This document shows positions 12,010-26,800 of a stretch of 64,000 nucleotides of DNA, piece by piece (within the stretch, counting starts at the first letter, position 1; the number at the start of each line of letters is the position of its first letter). Under the pieces are notes generated by a model. That model searched no databases. It was given only the letters and a program-made list of their open reading frames with translations, and was not told the DNA's origin. The stretch spans positions 17,665,956-17,729,955 of the forward strand of contig JBBMNZ010000014.1 in assembly GCA_037954325.1 (NCBI GenBank), written 5' to 3'. The translations under genes were made by a program, and so were the position numbers. This DNA comes from Fistularia commersonii (lineage: Eukaryota; Chordata; Actinopteri; Syngnathiformes; Fistulariidae).

Positions 12010-14999
12010 TTGACCGTATGGCTATATCGTTTCAAAATGTTGCAGGATCACAATGATTTTTACTTAATTATGCAGAATCAAGCCCTTTTACACATATTTC
12101 AGCACCAGCAAGCTGCTAGAAAGGAAACTTTAGTTATTGACACTCTGTTGCAAAAAAGCTTCAACTCAGTGAGAAAAACACTTTTTGACCATATGGCTAT
12201 ATCTTTTCAAAATGTTGCAGGATCACAATGATTTTTACTTATATTATGCAGAATCAAGCCCTTTTCAACATATTTCAGCACCAGCAAGCTGCTAGAAAGG
12301 AATCTTTAGTTATTGACACTCTATCAAAAAAGCTTCAACTCAGTGAGATAAACACTTTTTGACCGTATGGCTATATCTTTTCAAAATGTTGCAGGATCAC
12401 AATGATTATGACTTATATTATGCATAATCAAGCCCTTTTTAACACATTTCAGCACTAGCAAGCTGCTAGAAAGGAATCTTTAGTTATTGACACTCTTTAT
12501 CAAAATCGCTTCAACTCAGTGAGATAAACACTTTTTGACCGTATGGCTATATCTTTTCAAAAGGTTGCAGGATCACAATGATTTTGACTTATATTATGCA
12601 GAATCAAGCCCTGTTCAACATATTTCAGCACCAGCAAGCTGCTAGAAAGGAATCTTTAGTTATTGACACTCTGTTGCAAAAAAGCTTCAACTCAGTGAGA
12701 AAAACACTTTTTGACCGTATGGCTATATCTTTTCAAAATGTTGCAGGATCACAATGATTTTGACTTATATTATGCAGAATCAAGCCCTTTCCAACATATT
12801 TCAGCACCAGCAAGCTGCTAGAAAGGAATCTTTAGTTATTGAAACTCTTTATCAAAAAAGCTTCAACTCAGTGAGAAAAACACTTTTTGACCGTATGGCT
12901 ATATCTTTTCAAAATGTTGCAGGATCACAATGATTTTGACTTATATTATGCAGAATCAAGCCCTTTCCAACATATTTCAGCACCAGCAAGCTGCTAGAAA
13001 GGAATCTTTAGTTATTGACACTCTTTATCAAAAACGCTTCAACTCAGTGAGAAAAACACTTTTTGACCGTATGGCTATATCTTTTCAAAATGTTGCAGGA
13101 TCACAATGATTTTGACTTATATTATGCAAGTTCAAGCCATTTTCAACATATTTCAGCACCAGCAAGCTGCTAGAAAGGAATCTTTAGTTATTGACAATCT
13201 TTATCAAAAAAGCTTCAACTCAGTGAGATAAACACTTTTTGACCGTATGGCTATATCTTTTCAAAATGTTGCAGGATCACAATGATTTGGACTTACATTA
13301 TGCAGAATCAAGCCCTTTTCAACATATTTCAGCACCAGCAAGCTGCTAGAAAGGAATCTTTAGTTATTGACACTCTGTTGCAAAAAAGCTTCAACTCAGT
13401 GAGAAAAAACACTTTTTGACCGTATGGCTATATCTTTTCAAAATGTTGCAGGATCACAATGATTTTGACTTATATTATGCAGAATCAAGCCCTTTTCAAC
13501 ATATTTCAGCACCAGCAAGCTGCTAGAAAGGAATCTTTAGTTATTGACACTCTTTATCAAAAAAGCTTCAACTCAGTGAGAAAAACACTTTTTGACCGTA
13601 TGGCTATATCTTTTCAAAATGTTGCAGGATCACAATGATTTTTACTTATGTTATGCAGAATCAAGCCCTTTTCAACATATTTCAGCACCAGCAAGCTGCT
13701 AGAAAGGAATCTTTAGTTATTGACACTCTTTATCAAAAAAGCTTCAACTCAGTGAGATAAACACTTTTTGACCGTATGGCTATATCTTTTCAAAATGTTG
13801 CAGGATCACAATGATTTTGACTTATATTATGCAGAATCAAGCCCTTTTTAACATATTTCAGCACCAGCAAGCTGCTAGAAAGGAATCTTTAGTTATTGAC
13901 ACTCTTTATCAAAAAAGCTTCAACTCAGTGAGAAAAACACTTTTTGACCGTACGGCTATATTTTTTCAAAATGTTGCAGGATCACAATGATTTTGACTTA
14001 TATTATGCAGAATCAAGCCCTTTTCAACATATATCAGCACCAGCAAGCTGCTAGAAAGGAATCTTTAGTTATTGACACTCTTTATCAAAAAAGCTTCAAC
14101 TCAGTGAGAAAAACACTTTTTGACCGTATGGCTATATCTTTTCAAAATGTTGCAGGATCACAATGATTTTGACTTATATTATGCAGAATCAAGCCCTTTC
14201 CAACATATTTCAGCACCAGCAAGCTGCTAGAAAGGAATCTTTAGTTATTGACACTCTTTATCAAAATCGCTTCAACTCAGTGAGATAAACACTTTTTGAC
14301 CGTACGGCTATATCTTTTCAAAATGTTGCAGGATCACAATGATTTTGACTTACATTATGCAGAATCAAGCCCTTTTAAACATATTTCATCACCAGCAAGC
14401 TGCTAGAAAGGAATCTTTAGTTATTGACACTCTTTATCAAAAAAGCTTCAACTCAGTGAGAAAAACACTTTTTGACCGTATGGCTATATCTTTTCAAAAT
14501 GTTGCAGGATCACAATGATTTTGACTTATATTATGCAGAATCAAGCCCTTTCCAACATATTTCAGCACCAGCAAGCTGCTAGAAAGGAATCTTTAGTTAT
14601 TGACACTCTTTATCAAAAAAGCTTCAACTCAGTGAGAAAAACACTTTTTGACCGTATGGCTATATCTTTTCAAAATGTTGCAGGATCACAATAATTTTGA
14701 CTTATATTATGCAGAATCAAGCCCTTTCCAACATATTTCAGCACCAGCAAGCTGCTAGAAAGGAATCTTTAGTTATTGACACTCTGTTGCAAAAAAGCTT
14801 CAACTCAGTGAGAAAAACACTTTTTGACCGTATGGCTATATCTTTTCAAAATGTTGCAGGATCACAATGATTTTGACTTATATTATGCAGAATCAAGCCC
14901 TTTCCAACATATTTCAGCACCAGCAAGCTGCTAGAAAGGAATCTTTAGTTATTGACACTCTTTATCAAAAAAGCTTCAACTCAGTGAGAAAAACACTTT
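12010..14999 (+). repeat. Block B 17-mer HOR copy B2 (2,990 bp)
   Basis: Same marker order as B1, shifted by 2,989. An extra A in GAGAAAAAACAC near 13401 makes this copy one base longer. Private changes include CCCTGTTC near 12610 and GAAACTC near 12841. A GAAACTTTAG change near 12124 is shared with B3 but not B1, so B2 and B3 are the closer pair. Confidence 0.9.
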
Positions 15000-16366
15000 T
15001 TGACCGTATGGCTATATCGTTTCAAAATGTTGCAGGATCACAATGATTTTTACTTAATTATGCAGAATCAAGCCCTTTTACACATATTTCAGCACCAGCA
15101 AGCTGCTAGAAAGGAAACTTTAGTTATTGACACTCTGTTGCAAAAAAGCTTCAACTCAGTGAGAAAAACACTTTTTGACCATATGGCTATATCTTTTCAA
15201 AATGTTGCAGGATCACAATGATTTTTACTTATATTATGCAGAATCAAGCCCTTTTCAACATATTTCAGCACCAGCAAGCTGCTAGAAAGGAATCTTTAGT
15301 TATTGACACTCTATCAAAAAAGCTTCAACTCAGTGAGATAAACACTTTTTGACCGTATGGCTATATCTTTTCAAAATGTTGCAGGATCACAATGATTATG
15401 ACTTATATTATGCATAATCAAGCCCTTTTTAACACATTTCAGCACTAGCAAGCTGCTAGAAAGGAATCTTTAGTTATTGACACTCTTTATCAAAATCGCT
15501 TCAACTCAGTGAGATAAACACTTTTTGACCGTATGGCTATATCTTTTCAAAAGGTTGCAGGATCACAATGATTTTGACTTATATTATGCAGAATCAAGCC
15601 CTGTTCAACATATTTCAGCACCAGCAAGCTGCTAGAAAGGAATCTTTAGTTATTGACACTCTGTTGCAAAAAAGCTTCAACTCAGTGAGAAAAACACTTT
15701 TTGACCGTATGGCTATATCTTTTCAAAATGTTGCAGGATCACAATGATTTTGACTTATATTATGCAGAATCAAGCCCTTTCCAACATATTTCAGCATCAG
15801 CAAGCTGCTAGAAAGGAATCTTTAGTTATTGACACTCTTTATCAAAAAAGCTTCAACTCAGTGAGAAAAACACTTTTTGACCGTATGGCTATATCTTTTC
15901 AAAATGTTGCAGGATCACAATGATTTTGACTTATATTATGCAGAATCAAGCCCTTTCCAACATATTTCAGCACCAGCAAGCTGCTAGAAAGGAATCTTTA
16001 GTTATTGACATTCTTTATCAAAAACGCTTCAACTCAGTGAGAAAAACACTTTTTGACCGTATGGCTATATCTTTTCAAAATGTTGCAGGATCACAATGAT
16101 TTTGACTTATATTATGCAAGTTCAAGCCATTTTCAACATATTTCAGCACCAGCAAGCTGCTAGAAAGGAATCTTTAGTTATTGACAATCTTTATCAAAAA
16201 AGCTTCAACTCAGTGAGATAAACACTTTTTGACCGTATGGCTATATCTTTTCAAAATGTTGCAGGATCACAATGATTTGGACTTACATTATGCAGAATCA
16301 AGCCCTTTTCAACATATTTCAGCACCAGCAAGCTGCTAGAAAGGAATCTTTAGTTATTGACACTCT
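15000..16366 (+). repeat. Block B 17-mer HOR copy B3 (truncated)
   Basis: This copy follows B2 through the CTCTATC, AAAAGGTTGC (15549), TGCAAGTTC and GATTTGGAC monomers. It then leaves the B order at 16367, where CTCTTTATC with CAGTTGAGC replaces the expected CTCTGTTGC. About eight of the 17 monomers are present. The differences from B2 that I saw are few single bases, such as GCATCAGC near 15796 and GACATTC near 16007. Confidence 0.9.
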
Positions 16367-17740
16367 TTATCAAAAAAGCTTCAACTCAGTTGAGCAAAAC
16401 ACTTTTTGACCGTATGGCTATATCTTTTCAAAATGTTGCAGGATCACAATGATTTTTACTTATATTATGCAGAATCAAGCCCTTTTCAACATATTTCAGC
16501 ACCAGCAAGCTGCTAGAAAGGAATCTTTAGTTATTGACACTCTTTATCAAAAAAGCTTCAACTCAGTGAGATAAACACTTTTTGACCGTATGGCTATATC
16601 TTTTCAAAATGTTGCAGGATCACAATGATTTTTACTTATATTATGCAGAATCAAGCCCTTTTTAACATATTTCAGCACTAGCAAGCTGCTAGAAAGGAAT
16701 CTTTAGTTATTGACACTCTTTATCAAAATCGCTTCAACTCAGTGAGATAAACACTTTTTGACCGTACGGCTATATCTTTTCAAAATGTTGCAGGATCACA
16801 ATGATTTTGACTTATATCATGCAAAATCAAGCCCTTTTCAACATATTTCAGCACCAGCAAGCTGCTGGAAAGGAATCTTTAGTTATTGACACTCTGTTGC
16901 AAAAAAGCTTCAACTCAGTGAGATAAACACTTTTTGACCGTATGGCTATATCTTTTCAAAATGTTGCAGGATCACAATGATTTTGACTTATATTATGCAG
17001 AATCAAGCCCTTTTCAACATATTTCAGCACCAGCAAGCTGCTAGAAAGGAATCTTTAGTTATTGACACTCTTTATCAAAAAAGCTTCAACTCAGTTGAGC
17101 AAAACACTTTTTGACCGTATGGCTATATCTTTTCAAAATGTTGCAGGATCACAATGATTTTTACTTATATTATGCAGAATCAAGCCCTTTTCAACATATT
17201 TCAGCACCAGCAAGCTGCTAGAAAGGAATCTTTAGTTATTGACACTCTTTATCAAAAAAGCTTCAACTCAGTGAGATAAACACTTTTTGACCGTATGGCT
17301 ATATCTTTTCAAAATGTTGCAGGATCACAATGATTTTGACTTATATTATGCAGAATCAAGCCCTTTTTAACATATTTCAGCACTAGCAAGCTGCTAGAAA
17401 GGAATCTTTAGTTATTGACACTCTTTATCAAAATCGCTTCAACTCAGTGAGATAAACACTTTTTGACCGTACGGCTATATCTTTTCAAAATGTTGCAGGA
17501 TCACAATGATTTTGACTTATATCATGCAAAATCAAGCCCTTTTCAACATATTTCAGCACCAGCAAGCTGCTGGAAAGGAATCTTTAGTTATTGACACTCT
17601 GTTGCAAAAAAGCTTCAAATCAGTGAGATAAACACTTTTTGACCATATGGCTATATCTTTTCAAAATGTTGCAGGATCACAATGATTTTGACTTATATTA
17701 TGCAGAATCAAGCCCTTTTCAACATATTTCAGCACCAGCA
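16330..17740 (+). repeat. 4-mer direct duplication, 705 bp (block C)
   Basis: Two copies of a four-monomer unit. The unusual CAGTTGAGCAAAAC occurs at 16387 and 17092, and GCTGGAAAGG occurs with the same 705-bp spacing. 705 is 4 x 176 plus the one-base insertion carried by the CAGTTGAGC monomer. Outer edges are approximate. Confidence 0.85.
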
Positions 17741-18052
17741 AGCTGATAGAAAGGAATCTTTAGTTATTGACACTCTTTATCAAAAAAGCTTCAACTCAGT
17801 GAGAAAAACACTTTTTGACCGTATGGCTATATCTTTTCAAAATGTTGCAGGATCACAATGATTTTGACTTATATTATGCAGAATCAAGCCCTTTCCAACA
17901 TATTTCAGCACCAGCAAGCTGCTAGAAAGGAATCTTTAGTTATTAACACTCTTTATCAAAATCGCTTCAACTCAGTGAGAAAAACACTTTTTGACCGTAT
18001 GGCTATATCTTTTCAAAATGTTGCAGGATCACAATGATTTTGACTTATATTA

Positions 18053-21000
18053 TGCAAGTTCAAGCCATTTTCAACATATTTCAGCACCAGCAAGCTGCTA
18101 GAAAGGAATCTTTAGTTATTGACAAGCTTTATCAAAAAAGCTTCAACTCAGTGAGATAAACACTTTTTGACCGTATGGCTATATCGTTTCAAAATGTTGC
18201 AGGATCACAATGATTTTTACTTACATTATGCAGAATCAAGCCCTTTCCAACATATTTCAGCACCAGCAAGCTGCTAGAAAGGAATCTTTAGTTATTGACA
18301 CTCTTTATCAAAAAAGCTTCAACTCAGTGAGAAAAACACTTTTTGACCGTATGGCTATATCTTTTCAAAATGTCGCAGGATCACAATGATTTTGACTTAT
18401 ATTATGCAGAATCAAGCCCTTTTCAACATATTTCAGCACCAGCAAGCTGCTAGAAAGGAATCTTTAGTTATTGACACTCTTTATCAAAATCGCTTCAACT
18501 CAGTGAGAAAAACACTTTTTGACCGTATGGCTATATCTTTTCAAAATGTTGCAGGATCACAATGATTTTGACTTATATTATGCAAGTTCAAGCCATTTTC
18601 AACATATTTCAGCACCAGCAAGCTGCTAGAAAGGAATCTTTAGTTATTGACAATCTTTATCAAAAAAGCTTCAACTCAGTGAGATAAACACTTTTTGACC
18701 GTATGGCTATATCTTTTCAAAATGTTGCAGGATCACAATGATTTGGACTTAAATTATGCAGAATCAAGCCCTTTTCAACATATTTCAGCACCAGCAAGCT
18801 GCTAGAAAGGAATCTTTAGTTATTGACACTCTGTTGCAAAAAAGCTTCAACTCAGTGAGAAAAACACTTTTTGACCGTATGGCTATATCTTTTCAAAATG
18901 TTGCAGGATCACAATGATTTTGACTTATATTATGCAAGTTCAAGCCATTTTCAACATATTTCAGCACCAGCAAGCTGCTAGAAAGGAATCTTTAGTTATT
19001 GACACTCTTTATCAAAAAAGCTTCAACTCAGTGAGAAAAACACTTTTTGACCGTATGGCTATATCTTTTCAAAATGTTGCAGGATCACAATGATTTTTAC
19101 TTATATTATGCAGAATCAAGCCCTTTTCAACATATTTCAGCACCAGCAAGCTGCTAGAAAGGAATCTTTAGTTATTGACACTCTTTATCAAAAAAGCTTC
19201 AACTCAGTGAGATAAACACTTTTTGACCGTATGGCTATATCTTTTCAAAATGTTGCAGGATCACAATGATTTTGACTTATATTATGCAGAATCAAGCCCT
19301 TTTTAACATATTTCAGCACTAGCAAGCTGCTAAAAAGGAATCTTTAGTTATTGACACTCTTTATCAAAATCGCTTCAACTCAGTGAGATAAACACTTTTT
19401 GACCGTACGGCTATATCTTTTCAAAATGTTGCAGGATCACGATGATTTTGACTTACATTATGCAGAATCAAGCCCTTTTCAACATATTTCAAAACCAGCA
19501 AGCTGCTAGAAAGGAATCTTTAGTTATTGACACTCTTTATCAAAATCGCTTCAACTCAGTGAGATAAACACTTTTTGACCGTACGGCTATATCTTTTCAA
19601 AATGTTGCAGGATCACAATGATTTTGACTTACATTATGCAGAATCAAGCCCTTTTCAACATATTTCAGCACCAGCAAGCTGCTAGAAAGGAATCTTTAGT
19701 TACTGACACTCTGTTGCAAAAAAGCTTCAACTCAGTGAGAAAAACACTTTTTGACCGTATGGCTATATCTTTTCAAAATGTTGCAGGATCACAATGATTT
19801 TGACTTATATCATGCAAGTTCAAGCCATTTTCAACATATTTCAGCACCAGCAAGCTGCTAGAAAGGAATCTTTAGTTATTGACAAGCTTTATCAAAAAAG
19901 CTTCAACTCAGTGAGATAAACACTTTTTGACCGTATGGCTATATCGTTTCAAAATGTTGCAGGATCACAATGATTTTTACTTACATTATGCAGAATCAAG
20001 CCCTTTTCAACATATTTCAGCACCAGCAAGCTGCTAGAAAGGAATCTTTAGTTATTGACACTCTATCAAAAAAGCTTCAACTCAGTGGGATAAACACTTT
20101 TTGATCGTATGGCTATATCTTTTCAAAAGGTTGCAGGATCACAATGATTTTGACTTATATTATGCAGAATCAAGCCCTTTCCAACATATTTCAGCACCAG
20201 CAAGCTGCTAGAAAGGAATCTTTAGTTATTGACACTCTTTATCAAAAAAGCTTCAACTCAGTGAGAAAAACACTTTTTGACCGTATGGCTATATCTTTTC
20301 AAAATGTCGCAGGATCACAATGATTTTGACTTATATTATGCAGAATCAAGCCCTTTTCAACATATTTCAGCACCAGCAAGCTGCTAGAAAGGAATCTTTA
20401 GTTATTGACACTCTTTATCAAAATCGCTTCAACTCAGTGAGAAAAACACTCTTTGACCGTATGGCTATATCTTTTCAAAATGTTGCAGGATCACAATGAT
20501 TTTGACTTAAATTATGCAAGTTCAAGCCATTTTCAACATATTTCAGCACCAGCAAGCTGCTAGAAAGGAATCTTTAGTTATTGACAATCTTTATCAAAAA
20601 AGCTTCAACTCAGTGAGATAAACACTTTTTGACCGTATGGCTATATCTTTTCAAAATGTTGCAGGATCACAATGATTTGGACTTAAATTATGCAGAATCA
20701 AGCCCTTTTCAACATATTTCAGCACCAGCAAGCTGCTAGAAAGGAATCTTTAGTTATTGACACTCTGTTGCAAAAAAGCTTCAACTCAGTGAGAAAAAAC
20801 ACTTTTTGACCGTATGGCTATATCTTTTCAAAATGTTGCAGGATCACAATGATTTTGACTTATATTATGCAGAATCAAGCCCTTTTCAACATATTTCAGC
20901 ACCAGCAAGCTGCTAGAAAGGAATCTTTAGTTATTGACACTCTTTATCAAAAAAGCTTCAACTCAGTGAGAAAAACACTTTTTGACCGTATGGCTATATC

Positions 21001-21572
21001 TTTTCAAAATGTTGCAGGATCACAATGATTTTGACTTATATTATGCAGAATCAAGCCCTTTTTAACATATTTCAGCACTAGCAAGCTGCTAGAAAGGAAT
21101 CTTTAGTTATTGACACTCTTTATCAAAATCGCTTCAACTCAGTGAGATAAACACTTTTTGACCGTACGGCTATATCTTTTCAAAATGTTGCAGGATCACA
21201 ATGATTTTGACTTACATTATGCAGAATCAAGCCCTTTTCAACATATTTCAAAACCAGCAAGCTGCTAGAAAGGAATCTTTAGTTATTGACACTCTTTATC
21301 AAAATCGCTTCAACTCAGTGAGATAAACACTTTTTGACCGTACGGCTATATCTTTTCAAAATGTTGCAGGATCACAATGATTTTGACTTACATTATGCAG
21401 AATCAAGCCCTTTTCAACATATTTCAGCACCAGCAAGCTGCTAGAAAGGAATCTTTAGTTACTGACACTCTGTTGCAAAAAAGCTTCAACTCAGTGAGAA
21501 AAACACTTTTTGACCGTATGGCTATATCTTTTCAAAATGTTGCAGGATCACAATGATTTTGACTTATATCAT
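18053..21572 (+). repeat. 10/11-mer HOR, two copies (block C)
   Basis: TGCAAGTTC at 18053 and 19813, and GACAAGCTTT at 18121 and 19881, are 1,760 bp apart (10 monomers). The shift becomes 1,934 at TGTCGCAGG (18371 and 20305) because the second copy has an extra CTCTATC monomer near 20,060. It returns to 1,759 at TACTGACAC (19701 and 21460), after the second copy lacks the TGCAAGTTC monomer near 18,930. One gain and one loss are thus readable from the shifts. Confidence 0.85.
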
Positions 21573-21639
21573 GCAAAATCAAGCCCTTTTCAACATATTT
21601 CACCACCAGCAAGCTGCTGGAAAGGAATCTTTAGTTATT

Positions 21640-23875
21640 GACACTCTGTTGCAAAAAAGCTTCAACTCAGTGAGAAAAACACTTTTTGACCATATGGCTA
21701 TATCTTTTCAAAATGTTGCAGGATCACAATGATTTTGACTTATATTATGCAGAATCAAGCCCTTTTCAACATATTTCAGCACCAGCAAGCTGCTAGAAAG
21801 GAATCTTTAGTTATTGACACTCTATCAAAAAAGCTTCAACTCAGTGAGATAAACACTTTTTGACCGTATGGCTATATCTTTTCAAAATGTTGCAGGATCA
21901 CAATGATTATGACTTATATTATGCATAATCAAGCCCTTTTTAACACATTTCAGCACTAGCAAGCTGCTAGAAAGGAATCTTTAGTTGTTGACACTCTTTA
22001 TCAAAATCGCTTCAACTCAGTGAGATAAACACTTTTTGACCGTATGGCTATATCTTTTCAAAAGGTTGCAGGATCACAATGATTTTGACTTATATTATGC
22101 AGAATCAAGCCCTTTTCAACATATTTCAGCACCAGCAAGCTGCTAGAAAGGAATCTTTAGTTATTGACACTCTGTTGCAAAAAAGCTTCAACTCAGTGAG
22201 AAAAACACTTTTTGACCGTATGGCTATATCTTTTCAAAATGTTGCAGGATCACAATGATTTTGACTTATATTATGCAGAATCAAGCCCTTTCCAACATAT
22301 TTCAGCACCAGCAAGCTGCTAGAAAGGAATCTTTAGTTATTGACACTCTTTATCAAAAAAGCTTCAACTCAGTGAGAAAAACACTTTTTGACCGTATGGC
22401 TATATCTTTTCAAAATGTTGCAGGATCACAATGATTTTGACTTATATTATGCAGAATCAAGCCCTTTCCAACATATTTCAGCACCAGCAAGCTGCTAGAA
22501 AGGAATCTTTAGTTATTGACACTCTTTATCAAAATCGCTTCAACTCAGTGAGAAAAACACTTTTTGACCGTATGGCTATATCTTTTCAAAATGTTGCAGG
22601 ATCACAATGATTTTGACTTATATTATGCAAGTTCAAGCCATTTTCAACATATTTCAGCACCAGCAAGCTGCTAGAAAGGAATCTTTAGTTATTGACAATC
22701 TTTATCAAAAAAGCTTCAACTCAGTGAGATAAACACTTTTTGACCGTATGGCTATATCTTTTCAAAATGTTGCAGGATCACAATGATTTGGACTTACATT
22801 ATGCAGAATCAAGCCCTTTTCAACATATTTCAGCACCAGCAAGCTGCTAGAAAGGAATCTTTAGTTATTGACACTCTGTTGCAAAAAAGCTTCAACTCAG
22901 TGAGAAAAACACTTTTTTGACCGTATGGCTATATCTTTTCAAAATGTTGCAGGATCACAATGATTTTGACTTATATTATGCAGAATCAAGCCCTTTTCAA
23001 CATATTTCAGCACCAGCAAGCTGCTAGAAAGGAATCTTTAGTTATTGACACTCTTTATCAAAAAAGCTTCAACTCAGTGAGAAAAACACTTTTTGACCGT
23101 ATGGCTATATCTTTTCAAAATGTTGCAGGATCACAATGATTTTTACTTATATTATGCAGAATCAAGCCCTTTTCAACATATTTCAGCACCAGCAAGCTGC
23201 TAGAAAGGAATCTTTAGTTATTGACACTCTTTATCAAAAAAGCTTCAACTCAGTGAGATAAACACTTTTTGACCGTATGGCTATATCTTTTCAAAATGTT
23301 GCAGGATCACAATGATTTTGACTTATATTATGCAGAATCAAGCCCTTTTTAACATATTTCAGAACCAGCAAGCTGCTAGAAAGGAATCTTTAGTTATTGA
23401 CACTCTTTATCAAAAAAGCTTCAACTCAGTGAGAAAAACACTTTTTGACCGTACGGCTATATTTTTTCAAAATGTTGCAGGATCACAATGATTTTGACTT
23501 ATATTATGCAGAATCAAGCCCTTTTCAACATATATCAGCACCAGCAAGCTGCTAGAAAGGAATCTTTAGTTATTGACACTCTTTATCAAAAAAGCTTCAA
23601 CTCAGTGAGAAAAACACTTTTTGACCGTATGGCTATATCTTTTCAAAATGTTGCAGGATCACAATGATTTTGACTTATATTATGCAGAATCAAGCCCTTT
23701 CCAACATATTTCAGCACCAGCAAGCTGCTAGAAAGGAATCTTTAGTTATTGACACTCTTTATCAAAATCGCTTCAACTCAGTGAGATAAACACTTTTTGA
23801 CCGTACGGCTATATCTTTTCAAAATGTTGCAGGATCACAATGATTTTGACTTACATTATGCAGAATCAAGCCCTT
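21640..23875 (+). repeat. Displaced partial copy of the block B HOR (B4)
   Basis: From the CCATATGG monomer near 21,690, the marker order repeats that of B1 from about 9,150: CTCTATC (21821 against 9331, shift 12,490), GATTATGAC, TGCATAATC, TAACACATTT, AAAAGGTTGC, TGCAAGTTC, GATTTGGAC, ATTTTTTC, and AAAATCGC with TACGG. About 13 consecutive monomers match. It is separated from B3 by 5.3 kb of C-type sequence, and its tail forms the start of D1. Confidence 0.85.
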
Positions 23876-26800
23876 TTCAACATATTTCAGCACCTGCAAG
23901 CTGCTAGAAAGGAATCTTTAGTTATTGACACTCTGTTGCAAAAAAGCTTCAACTCAGTGAGAAAAACACTTTTTGACCGTATGGCTATATCTTTTCAAAA
24001 TGTTGCAGGATCACAATGATTTTGACTTATATCATGCAAAATCAAGCCCTTTTCAACATATTTCAGCACCAGCAAGCTGCTGGAAAGGAATCTTTAGTTA
24101 TTGACACTCTGTTGCAAAAAAGCTTCAACTCAGTGAGATAAACACTTTTTGACCATATGGCTATATCTTTTCAAAATGTTGCAGGATCACAATGATTTTG
24201 ACTTATATTATGCAGAATCAAGCCCTTTTCAACATATTTCAGCACCAGCAAGCTGCTAGAAAGGAATCTTTAGTTATTGACACTCTTTATCAAAAAAGCT
24301 TCAACTCAGTGAGAAAAACACTTTTTGACCGTATGGCTATATCTTTTCAAAATGTTGCAGGATCACAATGATTTTGACTTACATTATGCAGAATCAAGCC
24401 CTTTCCAACATATTTCAGCACCAGCAAGCTGCTAGAAAGGAATCTTTAGTTATTGACACTCTTTATCAAAATCGCTTCAACTCAGTGAGAAAAACACTTT
24501 TTGACCGTATGGCTATATCTTTTCAAAATATTGCAGGATCACAATGATTTTGACTTATATTATGCAAGTTCAAGCCATTTTCAACATATTTCAGCACCAG
24601 CAAGCTGCTAGAAAGGAATCTTTAGTTATTGACAAGCTTTATCAAAAAAGCTTCAACTCAGTGAGATAAACACTTTTTGACCGTATGGCTATATCGTTTC
24701 AAAATGTTGCAGGATCACAATGATTTTTACTTACATTATGCAGAATCAAGCCCTTTTCAACATATTTCAGCACCAGCAAGCTGCTAGAAAGGAATCTTTA
24801 GTTATTGACACTCTATCAAAAAAGCTTCAACTCAGTGAGATAAACACTTTTTGATCGTATGGCTATATCTTTTCAAAAGGTTGCAGGATCACAATGATTT
24901 TGACTTATATTATGCAGAATCAAGCCCTTTTAAACATATTTCAGCACCAGCAAGCTGCTAGAAAGGAATCTTTAGTTATTGACACTCTGTTGCAAAAAAG
25001 CTTCAACTCAGTGAGAAAAACACTTTTTGACCGTATGGCTATATCTTTTCAAAATGTTGCAGGATCACATGATTTTGACTTATATTATGCAGAATCAAGC
25101 CCTTTCCAACATATTTCAGCACCAGCAAGCTGCTAGAAAGGAATCTTTAGTTATTGACACTCTTTATCAAAAAAGCTTCAACTCAGTGAGAAAAACACTT
25201 TTTGACCGTATGGCTATATCTTTTCAAAATGTTGCAGGATCACAATGATTTTGACTTATATTATGCAGAATCAAGCCCTTTCCAACATATTTCAGCACCA
25301 GCAAGCTGCTAGAAAGGAATCTTTAGTTATTGACACTCTTTATCAAAATCGCTTCAACTCAGTGAGAAAAACACTTTTTGACCGTATGGCTATATCTTTT
25401 CAAAATGTTGCAGGATCACAATGATTTTGACTTATATTATGCAAGTTCAAGCCATTTTCAACATATTTCAGCACCAGCAAGCTGCTAGAAAGGAATCTTT
25501 AGTTATTGACACTCTTTATCAAAAAAGCTTCAACTCAGTGAGATAAACACTTTTTGACCGTATGGCTATATCTTTTCAAAATGTTGCAGGATCACAATGA
25601 TTTTGACTTATATTATGCAGAATCAAGCCCTTTTCAACATATTTCAAAACCAGCAAGCTGCTAGAAAGGAATCTTTAGTTATTGACACTCTTTATCAAAA
25701 AAGCTTCAACTCAGTGAGAAAAACACTTTTTGACCGTATGGCTATATCTTATCAAAATGTTGCAGGATCACAATGATTTTGACTTATATTATGCAGAATC
25801 AAGCCCTTTCCAACATATTTCAGCACCAGCAAGCTGCTAGAAAGGAATCTTTAGTTATTGACACTCTTTATCAAAATCGCTTCAACTCAGTGAGATAAAC
25901 ACTTTTTGACCGTACGGCTATATCTTTTCAAAATGTTGCAGGATCACAATGATTTTGACTTACATTATGCAGAATCAAGCCCTTTTCAACATATTTCAGC
26001 ACCAGCAAGCTGCTAGAAAGGAATCTTTAGTTACTGACACTCTGTTGCAAAAAAGCTTCAACTCAGTGAGATAAACACTTTTTGACCGTATGGCTATATC
26101 TTTTCAAAATGTTGCAGGATCACAATGATTTTGACTTATATCATGCAAAATCAAGCCCTTTTCAACATATTTCAGCACCAGCAAGCTGCTGGAAAGGAAT
26201 CTTTAGTTATTGACACTCTGTTGCAAAAAAGCTTCAACTCAGTGAGATAAACACTTTTTGACCATATGGCTATATCTTTTCAAAATGTTGCAGGATCACA
26301 ATGATTTTGACTTATATTATGCAGAATCAAGCCCTTTTCAACATATTTCAGCACCAGCAAGCTGCTAGAAAGGAATCTTTAGTTATTGACACTCTTTATC
26401 AAAAAAGCTTCAACTCAGTGAGAAAAACACTTTTTGACCGTATGGCTATATCTTTTCAAAATGTTGCAGAATCACAATGATTTTGACTTATATTATGCAG
26501 AATCAAGCCCTTTTCAACATATTTCAGCACCAGCAAGCTGCTAGAAAGGAATCTTTAGTTATTGACACTCTTTATCAAAATCGCTTCAACTCAGTGAGAA
26601 AAACACTTTTTGACCGTATGGCTATATCTTTTCAAAATGTTGCAGGATCACAATGATTTTGACTTATATTATGCAAGTTCAAGCCATTTTCAACATATTT
26701 CAGCACCAGCAAGCTGCTAGAAAGGAATCTTTAGTTATTGACAAGCTTTATCAAAAAAGCTTCAACTCAGTGAGATAAACACTTTTTGACCGTATGGCTA

